DNA of 64,000 nucleotides from Sinohyriopsis cumingii (Eukaryota > Mollusca > Bivalvia > Unionida > Unionidae), in assembly GCA_028554795.2 (NCBI GenBank), contig CM068824.1, positions 157,278,789 through 157,342,788 of the forward strand, read 5' to 3'. The position numbers were made by a program, and so were the translations under genes. The notes beneath the pieces are model-generated. The model was not told where the DNA came from and did not search any database. It was given only the letters and a program-made list of their open reading frames with translations. Positions 55,030 to 63,260 of the stretch are shown piece by piece (positions within the stretch are counted from its first letter, which is position 1; each line of letters begins with the position of its first letter).

Positions 55030-55170
55030 CTTACAAACACAAACACACAAACACATACCCTCACACTAAAAAAAGAGTGAGTGTTTATATTCACACTACT
55101 CTACCTACACACATTGGCAAATTGATGGTTATTTCTTTTCTAGAGTATTGGGTAGCCCTTAAAAGGGCTG
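55030..55170. repeat. ~140-bp intergenic duplication, copy 1
   Basis: Near-identical to 55850-55995: a CA-rich stretch, GAGTGTTTATATTCACAC, CTACCTACACACA.TGGCAAATTG, then the histone-like 3' signal. It contains both the 3' end of one accessory gene and the upstream region of the next, showing that gene plus signals were duplicated as a unit. Confidence 0.85.
55128..55169 (-). terminator. Histone-type mRNA 3' end signal after 107-residue gene
   Basis: Minus strand: AGCCCTTTTAAGGGCT (6-bp stem, TTTA loop) at 55169-55154, ACCCA at 55153-55149, then CTCTAGAAAAGAAATAACC as a candidate U7-pairing element. 29 nt after the stop codon at 55199. Confidence 0.78.
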
Positions 55171-55198
55171 TTTGTTTTTGAACTCCAGATGCACCTAT

Positions 55199-55507
55199 CT
55201 AATGATGGCACCTTCCTGGCCTGGCGCCACACACGCATCTTCTTCCCCAGTCTCCTTTCACCTTTCTTCTTGGGAGCGCAGAGGGAGGATGATTCGCTTC
55301 AGCACCCCAATCCTCTGTCTCTGGAATATTGTACGACATCCTCTCTCCTATTTTCTTTTCCTCCTCTTCCCTCTGTCTTCTCTCCTCCTCTTCCTTCTTT
55401 ATTCTTTCCTCTTCTACTATAGCCTCCGCGGCCAGTTCATTTAACAGGCGCCTGACATATTCCAGATGTATCTGGAGTTCAAGAAGTTTGCTTATTCTGC
55501 TATTCAT
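55199..55507 (-). CDS. Accessory coiled-coil protein 2 (element C)
   Basis: 102 residues from the ATG at 55507. Short N-terminal helix with the shared pattern (ISKLLELQIHLEYVRRLL), then a Glu/Arg-rich coiled coil and a tail ending in CVCGARPGRCHH. Weakly similar to its neighbours, probably a paralogue. Upstream lie a TATAAA (about 55558-55563), the GCGCGGACGTGAAGGAAAAC box at 55571 and a second partial box at 55643. Followed by a histone-type stem-loop. Confidence 0.6.
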   Translation of the reverse strand: MNSRISKLLELQIHLEYVRRLLNELAAEAIVEEERIKKEEEERRQREEEEKKIGERMSYNIPETEDWGAEANHPPSALPRRKVKGDWGRRCVCGARPGRCHH

Positions 55508-55570
55508 TCTGGTGTTGATCAATCAACAAGGGTAGCTAGACTGCCCAGCGAGTTTCAATTTATAGTGAAA

Positions 55571-55595
55571 GCGCGGACGTGAAGGAAAACATCCC
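55571..55595 (-). promoter_or_regulatory. Shared upstream box, copy 1
   Basis: GCGCGGACGTGAAGGAAAAC plus ATCCC, identical over 25 bp to 56466-56490. Located ~65 nt upstream of the ATG of accessory gene 2, with a TATAAA between box and gene. A partial copy (CGCGCGGACCTAAAAGAAAC) lies at 55642-55661. Confidence 0.65.
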
Positions 55596-55599
55596 CCTA

Positions 55600-55978
55600 A
55601 AAAACATAAAATTGATCTTACCAAGATCATGACCAAAACAACGCGCGGACCTAAAAGAAACACTCACTTTTTTATACTACCCATTCCTATTCTAAAAAAA
55701 TTTTTTCATTAATCACTTCAATAGACTATCCACATACGCAAAGCAATCCAATCAAACCCCCCAAATCTACTCTCCCCACACCTCAAACACCAAAAAAACA
55801 TCATCTTAATCTACTATCCACACCAACCTACTTCATCCGTTACAAACACAAACACACAAACATAAACACACAAACACATACACTCTTACTGTTAAAAAAG
55901 AGTTAGTGTTTATATTCACACTACTCTACCTACACACACTGGCAAATTGATGGTTATTTCTTTTCTAGAGTATTGGGT
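55600..55978. other. Intergenic region with second 140-bp duplication copy
   Basis: No gene. 55600-55840 is AT/CA-rich and otherwise featureless; 55850-55995 is the second copy of the duplicated 3'-signal region described at 55030. Confidence 0.6.
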
Positions 55979-55994
55979 AGCCCTGAAAAGGGCT
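55953..55994 (-). terminator. Histone-type mRNA 3' end signal after polyQ gene
   Basis: Minus strand: AGCCCTTTTCAGGGCT (6-bp stem, TTTC loop) at 55994-55979, ACCCA at 55978-55974, then CTCTAGAAAAGAAATAACC. 37 nt after the stop codon at 56032. Confidence 0.8.
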
Positions 55995-56031
55995 GTTTTT
56001 TTTGTCTTTTTTTGTTTGCTAGGGCAATCTT

Positions 56032-56400
56032 TTAGTTTCTAAGAATGCGATGTCCTCTGAGGATAGACTTTCTGGCAATAGGTCTGCTTCTTCGGAAAGA
56101 GAAGAAGAACTCTTTGGTGTCGATACGACAATCGACAAAGCCTCTGTCAGGTTCAGGTTGCTGTTGCTGCTGCTGTTGCTGTTGTTGTTGCTGTTGCTGC
56201 TGCTGTCTCTGAAGTCTGTACTTCTCTGTCCATTCTTCTTTCTCCCTGTTCACTTCTTCTCTGAAGAGCTCTTCTATCAGGTCTTCAGTAACTTTTAACA
56301 TTCTCACATTCTCTATCTCTTCTGGCTTCGGTATCAGACTGTGTCTGACCCTATGCAAATTCACGTAGGCTTCGTTTAGCTTAGCTAGTTTGGAGCACAT
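56032..56400 (-). CDS. Accessory protein 3 with polyglutamine tract (element C)
   Basis: 122 residues from the ATG at 56400. Shared N-terminal pattern (CSKLAKLNEAYVNLHRVR, then LIEELFREEVNREKEEW), a run of about 19 Gln encoded by mixed CAG/CAA (56152-56212), and a basic C-terminus. Likely paralogue of the two downstream genes. Preceded by the 25-bp shared box at 56466 and followed by a histone-type stem-loop. Confidence 0.62.
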   Translation of the reverse strand: MCSKLAKLNEAYVNLHRVRHSLIPKPEEIENVRMLKVTEDLIEELFREEVNREKEEWTEKYRLQRQQQQQQQQQQQQQQQQPEPDRGFVDCRIDTKEFFFSFRRSRPIARKSILRGHRILRN

Positions 56401-56465
56401 CTTCGTAGGAGGATGAGTCGACAATGGATGGTTAGACTGGAAACAACCTGGTTCTTAAAGTCAAA

Positions 56466-56490
56466 GCGCGGACGTGAAGGAAAACATCCC
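56466..56490 (-). promoter_or_regulatory. Shared upstream box, copy 2
   Basis: Same 25 bp as 55571-55595, 66 nt upstream of the ATG of accessory gene 3. Position and identity suggest a promoter element. Confidence 0.65.
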
Positions 56491-56838
56491 TCTACGGTTT
56501 TCGAGCCGCAACGTTCAATGAGTGTAATGAGAGGGATAGTAAGAAGTCAAAGAGCATAAATCAACATTGTTATAGCCAAACAAACCACAAATGCATTTTT
56601 TTCAAAACACAACATTTTTTATTCAAAATCACTTAACATTAACCAACAACTCTAACATTTTTTAACAATAATCCAACAATATAACATCAAACATTTTTTT
56701 CAATTTACACTCTACTTTAAACAGGGTTGGCAAAGTTGTGAATGCAATTGTGATTTCCACTGTTGCAAGTCATTGAGTCATGGATGGACACTACGTTTCC
56801 TAGCTGAAGACAACAAAATAAGCATACTTGTCACAAAA
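56491..56838. other. Intergenic region (element C)
   Basis: AT-rich, with CAACATTTTTT-type short repeats around 56600-56700. No gene and no stem-loop of the histone type. Confidence 0.55.
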
Positions 56839-57321
56839 TCAATGATTTACTTTCTCATCGTTTCTAGAAAAATCACGATCAAAATAAGTCACTAAATGTT
56901 CTTTTGCTGATAATATGTGATCAATTTCGATCTCGACTTTCTCTCTAAATTTGTCAAAGAGGGCTTTGATGTAATGGATGTCTCGAGTCGTTAATGGAGG
57001 ACAGAAATGTTCACGCAAGTCTTTATACCACCAACGTAACACGTCTTTTTTAAACAGACTCCAAGCTTCGTCCAGATATTCGTTGAATTTTTCTTCTTGA
57101 CTGATGTTTTGACATTCATAGTAATCATGCTTCATCCATATCGTAATTGTGTCTGCCAGGTATGTAGCACAGTAGGAGACCAATTGCTGTTCTTGTTCTG
57201 GACATCTCGACTTGATCACGATGTCCTTTTCGTCTTTGTGTTGGGATTCTCCTTCCACGGTCTCCTCACATTCCATCTGCAAAGCTTCTCCACTAGGTAA
57301 AGAGGGAGAACAGTCTTTCAT
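56839..57321 (-). CDS. Unknown 160-residue protein (element C)
   Basis: ATG at 57321, 5 bp after the major capsid stop. Acidic N-terminus, then an aromatic-rich helical domain (DTITIWMKHDYYEC ... FKKDVLRWWYKDLREHF). Not recognised. No histone-type 3' signal follows, unlike the three genes after it. Confidence 0.6.
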   Translation of the reverse strand: MKDCSPSLPSGEALQMECEETVEGESQHKDEKDIVIKSRCPEQEQQLVSYCATYLADTITIWMKHDYYECQNISQEEKFNEYLDEAWSLFKKDVLRWWYKDLREHFCPPLTTRDIHYIKALFDKFREKVEIEIDHILSAKEHLVTYFDRDFSRNDEKVNH

Positions 57322-57326
57322 GGCTT

Positions 57327-58568
57327 CTAATAATCTAGAATGACTTCTCTCAAACTGTTGATTTCTATCGTATTATCGAATTCTGCATACAGGATGACGT
57401 TCACTGTCTTGTCCAGTGGTTCTGCAAACTGAAGTTCCACACGAATCTGGCCGGATTTTATAGGGTGAAAATGTCCCTCGTCGCTGCCTTGGTCTGGAGT
57501 GAAATCGAAAGCCCACAAAGCATAGCCTCCTGCGTAATCTTCGTACGTAATGCCGTGACTGGTGTTGGTTCCTAACTGGCCGGTGGCTTCGTACAAGGAC
57601 AAGTACGATCTCAAGTAATTCATCTTCGTGTCACTAAAGTCAGGTTCGAAAGGTCGGGTACACAAGGTCTTGCCATCGCGACTGACTTCGATTTTCTTCA
57701 CCTTAAAGTGTTGAAAGTTGAAAGGATTTTTTTTGAAGGCTCCGTTGAAGGCTTCATTCTCGACCATACCAAGGATTAAACGCTTGGGTAACTGTCCTTG
57801 GAACAGATGATCTTCGATCATGGAATGATGGCTAGCGGGAATGGTGAACGTTTTCACTTCCACCCTTCGTATGGGATACATGGCGGTCGTTCTGCTCAAC
57901 GTTTGACTGATGTCGTTTCCCACTTTGGGTAACGCTTCCACGCGTCGTACGTAGAGTTTGGCCTCCTCGATTTTGCTTTTAGGATTGCCAGCATCAGTAT
58001 CAGCCAACAAATGGTAAGCGGCACTGCTACGATTCAGTCTCAAGCGAACATTGACCCCGTTCAGCAAATATTTCTCTTGCAACCACATGTCCAAATGCAA
58101 ACGATCCATCAGTTCTATACTCTTTCCATCTAGGATTTTGCTTCGTCTTTCCACAAAGTCGTCATTGTCTTTTTTTAATGTGTCAAACTCCTTCGCTTCG
58201 TCAGGTTCCCATAGCACACAAGCATTGAGATGAGTATTCTTGGCGTCTATTCCGTACGTCAAGAGATTTTCCAGGTAGGCACGGTAAGGGTAAGTATCCA
58301 TGCTGCTGCTGACCAGTTTGTTGTTCAAGTACAAGTCCACTGAGCTGAACAAGGTATGCATGAAATTGTTGACGGGAGCTATATTCTCAGTGTCTTCTAC
58401 TGCACCATTATCCTTATCTAGAACTTTGACTTTCAAGTACAAGTAACTGCTATTCAGATCGATGTAATCTTCGGATTGTCCCTTGATTTCAAACTCGATG
58501 GGAGCGGAATCTGCCAATGAGGAGACGGGATGAAATTCCACCCATTGGGATTCTTGCATGGTCATCAT
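57327..58568 (-). CDS. Double jelly-roll major capsid protein (Polinton type)
   Basis: 413 residues, intact. Recognisable as the widespread Polinton capsid (often listed as F54H12.2-like): an N-terminal IEFEIKGQSEDYIDLNSSYLYL, the middle VNNFMHTLFSSVDLYLN and YPYRAYLENLLTYG, and a C-terminal YEDYAGGYALWAFDFTPD. Forms the pseudo-hexameric capsomers. It lies downstream of the minor capsid gene, the conserved Polinton order. Confidence 0.93.
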   Translation of the reverse strand: MMTMQESQWVEFHPVSSLADSAPIEFEIKGQSEDYIDLNSSYLYLKVKVLDKDNGAVEDTENIAPVNNFMHTLFSSVDLYLNNKLVSSSMDTYPYRAYLENLLTYGIDAKNTHLNACVLWEPDEAKEFDTLKKDNDDFVERRSKILDGKSIELMDRLHLDMWLQEKYLLNGVNVRLRLNRSSAAYHLLADTDAGNPKSKIEEAKLYVRRVEALPKVGNDISQTLSRTTAMYPIRRVEVKTFTIPASHHSMIEDHLFQGQLPKRLILGMVENEAFNGAFKKNPFNFQHFKVKKIEVSRDGKTLCTRPFEPDFSDTKMNYLRSYLSLYEATGQLGTNTSHGITYEDYAGGYALWAFDFTPDQGSDEGHFHPIKSGQIRVELQFAEPLDKTVNVILYAEFDNTIEINSLREVILDY

Positions 58569-58649
58569 CGTGGGGGGGCATTACAAACAGGTCCAGTTCC
58601 GTTTTGGAACAGGCGCAAGATTCTCGGTGCATCATTTTTTCTCTGTGTC

Positions 58650-58871
58650 TCAATAATCGAAAACGTCTAAGTCTCGAACGGTTCTTCTTTTCTTGGCCTT
58701 TCTCGCTCTAGACGTGTGAAGTCTGGTGAAAGGGTGTTTTCTTCGTCGTCTCTTTCTGCCTTGTCCTTGCTGAATGCCTGACTCGGTAGCGTGCAGGGCA
58801 TTTATAGGTGTGTCTCGTTGGCCCAAAAGGTCTTTACCCGTTTGCAGCAAGACATTTTTGCCTGCCCTCAT
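58650..58871 (-). CDS. Small Arg/Lys-rich protein or C-terminal piece of minor capsid
   Basis: 73 residues from the ATG at 58871, in the same frame as the minor capsid and separated from it by one stop and two codons. Contains GKNVLLQTGKDLLGQRD and a strongly basic tract (GRKRRRRKHPFTRLHTSRARKAKKRR), like adenovirus pX/core peptides. Either a separate core peptide or the severed end of the minor capsid. Confidence 0.5.
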   Translation of the reverse strand: MRAGKNVLLQTGKDLLGQRDTPINALHATESGIQQGQGRKRRRRKHPFTRLHTSRARKAKKRRTVRDLDVFDY

Positions 58872-60032
58872 GAAAGGTTATTTAGGGTTTTGTTTGTCGA
58901 TGATGACATTTTGGAGAAATTCTTTGCCTTGCGTCAGTGCCGCATCTTTCAAGGCGTGCAATCCGCGTGTCACCATCGGTTTCAACACCGAGGCCACTGA
59001 ACGAAAGGCGGATTTTAACATATCTCCTAAACCGTGTCCTCGCTGTCGAGCAACCCCTCGGTACACTGGATACATGACTGACGAATCGTGAGAGAACCGT
59101 TTTCGAAAATGGAGTTTCACCGTGACTTTTCCTTTGGTGAATGGAATATTTTGTCCCAGATCTCCTTTTATAGCAATGTTGACCGTGTCCAAATACGACT
59201 TGCTGACAGGCAAATAATGAGGATGGACAAATTCGCGGTGGACGTCGTAAGTGTTTCCACCTTCCTCGTCAGTGGCCGTGGCAGAATTATCTTTGAAAGG
59301 AATGACACGCAGTAACGGCACGGAGGTGTGTCCCACCACGTTGTACTCTACCACATCGGAGTACACGAACATCAAATTCAGTCCTTGGTTCAGTTCTACC
59401 GGGTAACGAAAATACCTTGCAAAATGCCCGTTGTTGTCAATGTCTGCGATGTGAATCTTTTTGGTCTGCTTATCCGTGACCATATTGAGGTCTTCACCCA
59501 AAATGTCATACAATCCAGGTCAAAATTTAATACGTATACTTCTATCCTCACTTTCAAATTTGATGAGTAGACGGTGAGACTGTTTGTGGTACTCCATGGT
59601 GACACGTTTATTTAGTTTGGTCAGAACTTTGTCAAAGGCTGCATAGAATTTGTCAGCGATGGCCTCCACCAGATGTTGTCCACTAAAATAATAGCGTGAG
59701 TTAATTTTAAAGTAATAAACTTAAAAAGGAGGAGAAGTGTCACTGTTGAGTATTGGGGTCTTGGGAAGTGATTTATGTTGAGAAGTGGTCGTCATGGTTT
59801 GCTGCACTGTTGGGTCCAGAATTTCGACGTCAAAAGTTTTTTGAGTTTCAGTGATGTTTTTGATTTGTGTTGGGTGAATCATTTCTACCAAAGCCACTTC
59901 CCAATGGGCTTCGTGATCTAACTGGATGGCCTGAGGTAATTTGGCGGTGTAACAGCACAACGTGTTGTGAGGAAACACCTCCATGGAACTGTCACTGGGT
60001 AAGGTTAAGTAAAATTGGTTTTGGTGACTCAT
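58650..60032 (-). pseudogene. Penton-like minor capsid gene with in-frame stops
   Basis: ATG at 60032 (ATGA overlap with the membrane-protein gene). One reading frame of 461 codons runs to 58650, broken by TAA at 59721-59723, TGA at 59520-59522 and TAA at 58878-58880. The N-terminal part (FYLTLPSDSSMEVFP ... HWEVALVEMIHP) and central part (LMFVYSDVVEYNVVG, FTKGKVTVKLHFRK) are typical of the Polinton single-jelly-roll minor capsid. The C-terminal end has a GHGLGDML pVI-like helix and, after the last stop, a basic RKRRRRKH segment. The first two stops look like decay; the third could be the native end, leaving a separate 73-residue basic protein from the ATG at 58871. The other genes around it are open. 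Confidence 0.85.
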
Positions 60033-60439
60033 AATTCCAGAGTTCTGTGGCTGTCCAAGGGGTTACTGGACGTCAGAGGCGTGTTTCCGCTCAAAATGGG
60101 GTTCTGGTTGTGGTTGGAGTGGTGACTGGCACTGGTACTGGACACAAGGTTACTGTGGTTCCCGTTCGAAGAGAATTTCAGGGAGGGATTGGGAAGCAGG
60201 TAACCGATGCAACTGCTCATTAAAATGGTCCACAATTGTTTGTCTCCTTCTTGCAAACTCAAATTGGCAATGGCTGCCCCGATGACACAATACACCACGA
60301 AGATTTGGCAGAAAAAGACGATTTGCGTTTTAGGCACACGTTCTCCACACCACACCCACAAGGGTTGTTTTTGTAAATCTTGCACAGAAGAACTAGGGGA
60401 AGGAGTGGTCGACGTAGCTGCGTCTGTGTGAAAGGGCAT
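60029..60439 (-). CDS. Small two-helix membrane protein (Polinton)
   Basis: 136 residues from the ATG at 60439. A VWCGERVPKTQIVFFCQIFVVYCVIGAAIANLSL first membrane segment (residues ~32-60), a second at LWTILMSSCIGYLLPNPSLK, then a Ser/Asn-rich tail. The ending LLPNPSLK after the second helix recurs in an unnamed small Polinton protein next to the minor capsid. Overlaps the minor capsid start by four bases (ATGA). Confidence 0.72.
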   Translation of the reverse strand: MPFHTDAATSTTPSPSSSVQDLQKQPLWVWCGERVPKTQIVFFCQIFVVYCVIGAAIANLSLQEGDKQLWTILMSSCIGYLLPNPSLKFSSNGNHSNLVSSTSASHHSNHNQNPILSGNTPLTSSNPLDSHRTLEL

Positions 60440-60444
60440 GATGG

Positions 60445-61551
60445 TCACTTCTTTTTATAGTCGATGACTTGAGAAGCGTCGATCCAAGAATCAAAACTGG
60501 GTGGATATCCTTTCCAATGTACTTTGACTTCTTTGACACGTCGTTTGCCCACTTTACGGGTTCTGCGTTCGAGAATGCTTTCGATGTCGTACACGTCTTC
60601 TTTTTTGGTGACACGTTGTAACTTGGGGAAATAAAACGTTCCTTTGAGCACTTCTCCGTTCATGTCTTCCAATTTATAGACGGCAGGATGACGGCCATGC
60701 ACTCGTCCAGTGACACGAAACAATTTGGTGGTCCAGTTAGGTAAGTAACCTTTGTCGAAAGTGCGTTTGGTTTTGCCAATGCGCACCCAATATCCTACGG
60801 CCAACTCTCCACTTTTCTTGGGGACAGCCCTCGTCGGGGACGTACCAAACAGGCGCTCAAACACCAACACTTCGTTCTCGGGAGTCACGTCTTGCGGGGC
60901 ACGTCCTATGCTTCGATGGTAAGATTGGTTGTACGCTTGCACCAGGTGCGGTAAGATGTCGATGTACTTCAGAGTGTGGTGATGCGTAAAATATTTCCAC
61001 ATGCGTTCTTTCAAAGTGCGTTGAAAACGTTCCACGATGCTGGCTTTGGTTTCTGGATTCTCGGTGGTAAAAAAATGAATGTCACGTTTCTTTAATTCTT
61101 TTTGGAAAGCTTGGTTCAGAAATTCGGTGCCTTTGTCCGTTTGCCATCGAAGAGGGTGACGGCCACTTTGTTTGAACACTCGTTGCAGGGCTCGCACTAA
61201 CTCGCTGCTCGATTTGGAAGTCAAGGGCACGACCCAGGCAAATTTGGAAAAGACGTCGATGACACAAAACAAATATTTGTAGCCACGATTGTAGCTGGCC
61301 AAATGAGAGACATCGGCTAAATCGGCTTGCCATTGATGATCGATGCCTTCCACTCGGGTGCGACTTCTGGCAAACTTGCGTCGAATGGGTTTGTGTAAAG
61401 TGTAGGTAGCTTGTTCTTGTAACCATCGTTGCACTTGAAGTAAACGGAGACTTTTCAGTCGCGTTTTGGCAGCACGATACAATTTTTGAACTCCTGCGTA
61501 ACCTGCAGGATGTAAGGGATCGTAGTAAATGCTGGCTAAGACTTTTTCCAT
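60445..61551 (-). CDS. rve integrase with C-terminal chromodomain (Polinton)
   Basis: 368 residues from the ATG at 61551. Catalytic residues D77 (WQADLADVS), D139 (WQTDKGTEF) and E174 (KASIVERFQRT); D-to-E distance 35. The SH3-like part (VGYWVRIGKTKRTFDKGYLPNW) precedes a ~45-residue chromodomain (VYDIESILERR ... VHWKGYPPSFDSWI). Chromodomain integrases tether insertion to marked chromatin in Polintons and Gypsy-type elements. Intact, and clearly distinct from the integrases of elements A and B, which lack the chromodomain. Confidence 0.95.
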   Translation of the reverse strand: MEKVLASIYYDPLHPAGYAGVQKLYRAAKTRLKSLRLLQVQRWLQEQATYTLHKPIRRKFARSRTRVEGIDHQWQADLADVSHLASYNRGYKYLFCVIDVFSKFAWVVPLTSKSSSELVRALQRVFKQSGRHPLRWQTDKGTEFLNQAFQKELKKRDIHFFTTENPETKASIVERFQRTLKERMWKYFTHHHTLKYIDILPHLVQAYNQSYHRSIGRAPQDVTPENEVLVFERLFGTSPTRAVPKKSGELAVGYWVRIGKTKRTFDKGYLPNWTTKLFRVTGRVHGRHPAVYKLEDMNGEVLKGTFYFPKLQRVTKKEDVYDIESILERRTRKVGKRRVKEVKVHWKGYPPSFDSWIDASQVIDYKKK

Positions 61552-61571
61552 TTTTTGTGTTGGTTGGTGTG

Positions 61572-62192
61572 TTAATAAGACACCCACTCTTGGAGGATGC
61601 TGCTCTTTTTCTCTTGGGGTATGTTCTTGGATTGCAATGCTTTGCGTGTGCGACCGGCAATAGGTGTTGAAGAGGAGGATGTCTGAGCGGGGGATATCGG
61701 TTCTTGTTTCACTTCTGTCTTCACTTTCTTTTTCTCTTGTGATGAAGAAGGGGTGGCCATCATCTTTTTAATCCATCCAATTCTAGAGGTAGGTGGTGTT
61801 GTTAACTTGCGTACTTTTTCTAGTGGAGTTTGAAACCCTTCTTCTTCTTCTTCTCCTTTTTCTGTCTTGGTCACTGGTAGTGGTGGTACTGGTACTGGTG
61901 ATGGTGCTGGACTTTTCATCAAGGTCTTAAAATCTTTCAGAGTGGGTAGAGCTGTTTCGTCTAAAGCTTTCTGGTGAAAGAGTTGCAGTCGTTGCAAGAG
62001 TTGACCGTACTTTTGCGATTTTTCTGTTTCGGACAAATCTTGGCGATCCATCAAGGACTGCAATTCGTGTTGTAACTGGGACATCTCGCTCAAATGGGGA
62101 TTGGGAGGTAAATGCGGGGTGCGTTGTTCTTGCCACTGATGGTATTCCATCCATCGTTTGTAAGGCACTAAAGCTAGTTTTCGTCCTTCCAT
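61572..62192 (-). CDS. Polinton structural-cluster protein, 206 residues
   Basis: ATG at 62192. N-terminus KLALVPYKRWMEY, helical middle (LSETEKSQKYGQLLQRLQLFHQK), then Pro-, Glu- and Lys-rich disordered tail. The helical middle (xxLPxxEKxxxYxxLLQRxxxF) matches an unassigned protein recurrent between integrase and core genes in Polintons. Role not known. Confidence 0.65.
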   Translation of the reverse strand: MEGRKLALVPYKRWMEYHQWQEQRTPHLPPNPHLSEMSQLQHELQSLMDRQDLSETEKSQKYGQLLQRLQLFHQKALDETALPTLKDFKTLMKSPAPSPVPVPPLPVTKTEKGEEEEEGFQTPLEKVRKLTTPPTSRIGWIKKMMATPSSSQEKKKVKTEVKQEPISPAQTSSSSTPIAGRTRKALQSKNIPQEKKSSILQEWVSY

Positions 62193-62241
62193 GGGGTTGT
62201 CAGGGGTCGATTCTGAAATCTTGGGACTTCCGAGGGCCTTT

Positions 62242-62628
62242 TTATCTTGCTCCCACCAGTCCTCCCAACATGGTTCCCAAGACTCCTTTCAGTAAGGGGC
62301 CTAACAAGAGAGGTAAAATGCCTCCACGTTGGACCAACATCTTCTTTTTTTGACGAATGGGAAATTTCTTTTGAACCATTTGGCGAAGAACGTGACGATG
62401 TTTGCTTAAGCATTGTTTCTGGTGTTTGGACAAAGGGATCGTGCCTTTCAAGACGTTCAAACAACATTCGCACACGGTATCGATGACCTCTTTGGGGGCT
62501 GATTGAATGAGTTTTTCTCGTAGAGGTGGAGAAGCTTTGGACAGGACAGATAGCATGTCCCCATGTTTGACTAAACGTGGTGGTAGTCCTTTTCTTTTCT
62601 TTCCTTGGGGTTTTCTGGAGGGTGACAT
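62242..62628 (-). CDS. Polinton small basic protein with C-terminal hydrophobic helix
   Basis: 128 residues from the ATG at 62628. CECCLNVLKGTIPLSKHQKQCL, a basic stretch, then QRGGILPLLLGPLLKGVLGTMLGG. The NVLKG.IPLS..QK..L..H...LR pattern with a GGxLP.LL end is common to small Polinton virion-type proteins. The hydrophobic end could be membrane-active. Related in design to the gene at 63261-63632. Confidence 0.68.
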   Translation of the reverse strand: MSPSRKPQGKKRKGLPPRLVKHGDMLSVLSKASPPLREKLIQSAPKEVIDTVCECCLNVLKGTIPLSKHQKQCLSKHRHVLRQMVQKKFPIRQKKKMLVQRGGILPLLLGPLLKGVLGTMLGGLVGAR

Positions 62629-62684
62629 CTTTGAGTCTTCAGGAGCACCAAAAAACACTGATACCCTACTTGGTCACACCTTTT

Positions 62685-63212
62685 TTATACTGGAACGCGT
62701 CGCCACTGATTGTCTTTACGTCGTATCAATTTGAGGACAGGCATGACACGTCGTGCAGGGGTACGTAACGAACTAAATCGAGCCAGTTCTTGCTTGGACA
62801 AATCCAGTAAACTTTGTAACATGCCCGATCTTTCTTGAACTTTGATTTTGGGAGAAGGTACTTTGTGAGCAGCAGCCACTGCCACTAAATTGGAGGGTCC
62901 TGCCACTGGGGAAGTAATTTTTGGGTTCATCAACGGAGAAGTTCTTGGTGTGATCAACGTCTCCAAGTAGTCTTCAGTTCTTGGTGTCATCAACGGAAAA
63001 GTGGATGAACGTGAGGCTGCCGGAGATGCGGTCACCGCCGTGGGAGGTCGTAATTTGCGAGTGTAAAGTTGCGTCCTGGCCGAAGTGCCTCTCTTGCGAC
63101 TAGTTTTCTTCTGTGGACTTTTCTTTTTCTGGGGACTTTTTCTCTGTTTCTTTTTCTTGGGGCTTGTTTTCTTTTTCTGGGGTGGTGTCTGGTCAGAGGA
63201 GGGTCCTGCCAC
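62685..63212 (-). CDS. Lys/Ser/Pro-rich core-like protein, start uncertain
   Basis: 175 codons open from a GTG; no ATG in this frame near the start. Very basic N-terminus of repeated SPQKKK/PKKKK units, then a Ser/Pro/Thr linker with three TPRT/ITPRTSPLMN-like repeats, and a helical end (MLQSLLDLSKQELARFSSL). The preceding gene's stop overlaps an ATG (ATGA at about 63261) in another frame that stops after ~24 codons, so a frameshift near the 5' end of this low-complexity gene is likely. DNA-condensing core role inferred from composition. Confidence 0.5.
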   Translation of the reverse strand: MAGPSSDQTPPQKKKTSPKKKKQRKSPQKKKSPQKKTSRKRGTSARTQLYTRKLRPPTAVTASPAASRSSTFPLMTPRTEDYLETLITPRTSPLMNPKITSPVAGPSNLVAVAAAHKVPSPKIKVQERSGMLQSLLDLSKQELARFSSLRTPARRVMPVLKLIRRKDNQWRRVPV

Positions 63213-63260
63213 TGGAGAAGTTCTTCTTGGGGACCTGGTCTTTTTCTTCTTCTTGGGGCT

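Noticed and set aside
58590..58612. Hairpin GTTCC-GTTTT-GGAAC upstream of the Polinton C capsid gene
   Set aside because: Stem and loop do not fit the histone type and there is no ACCCA; it lies before, not after, a coding region.
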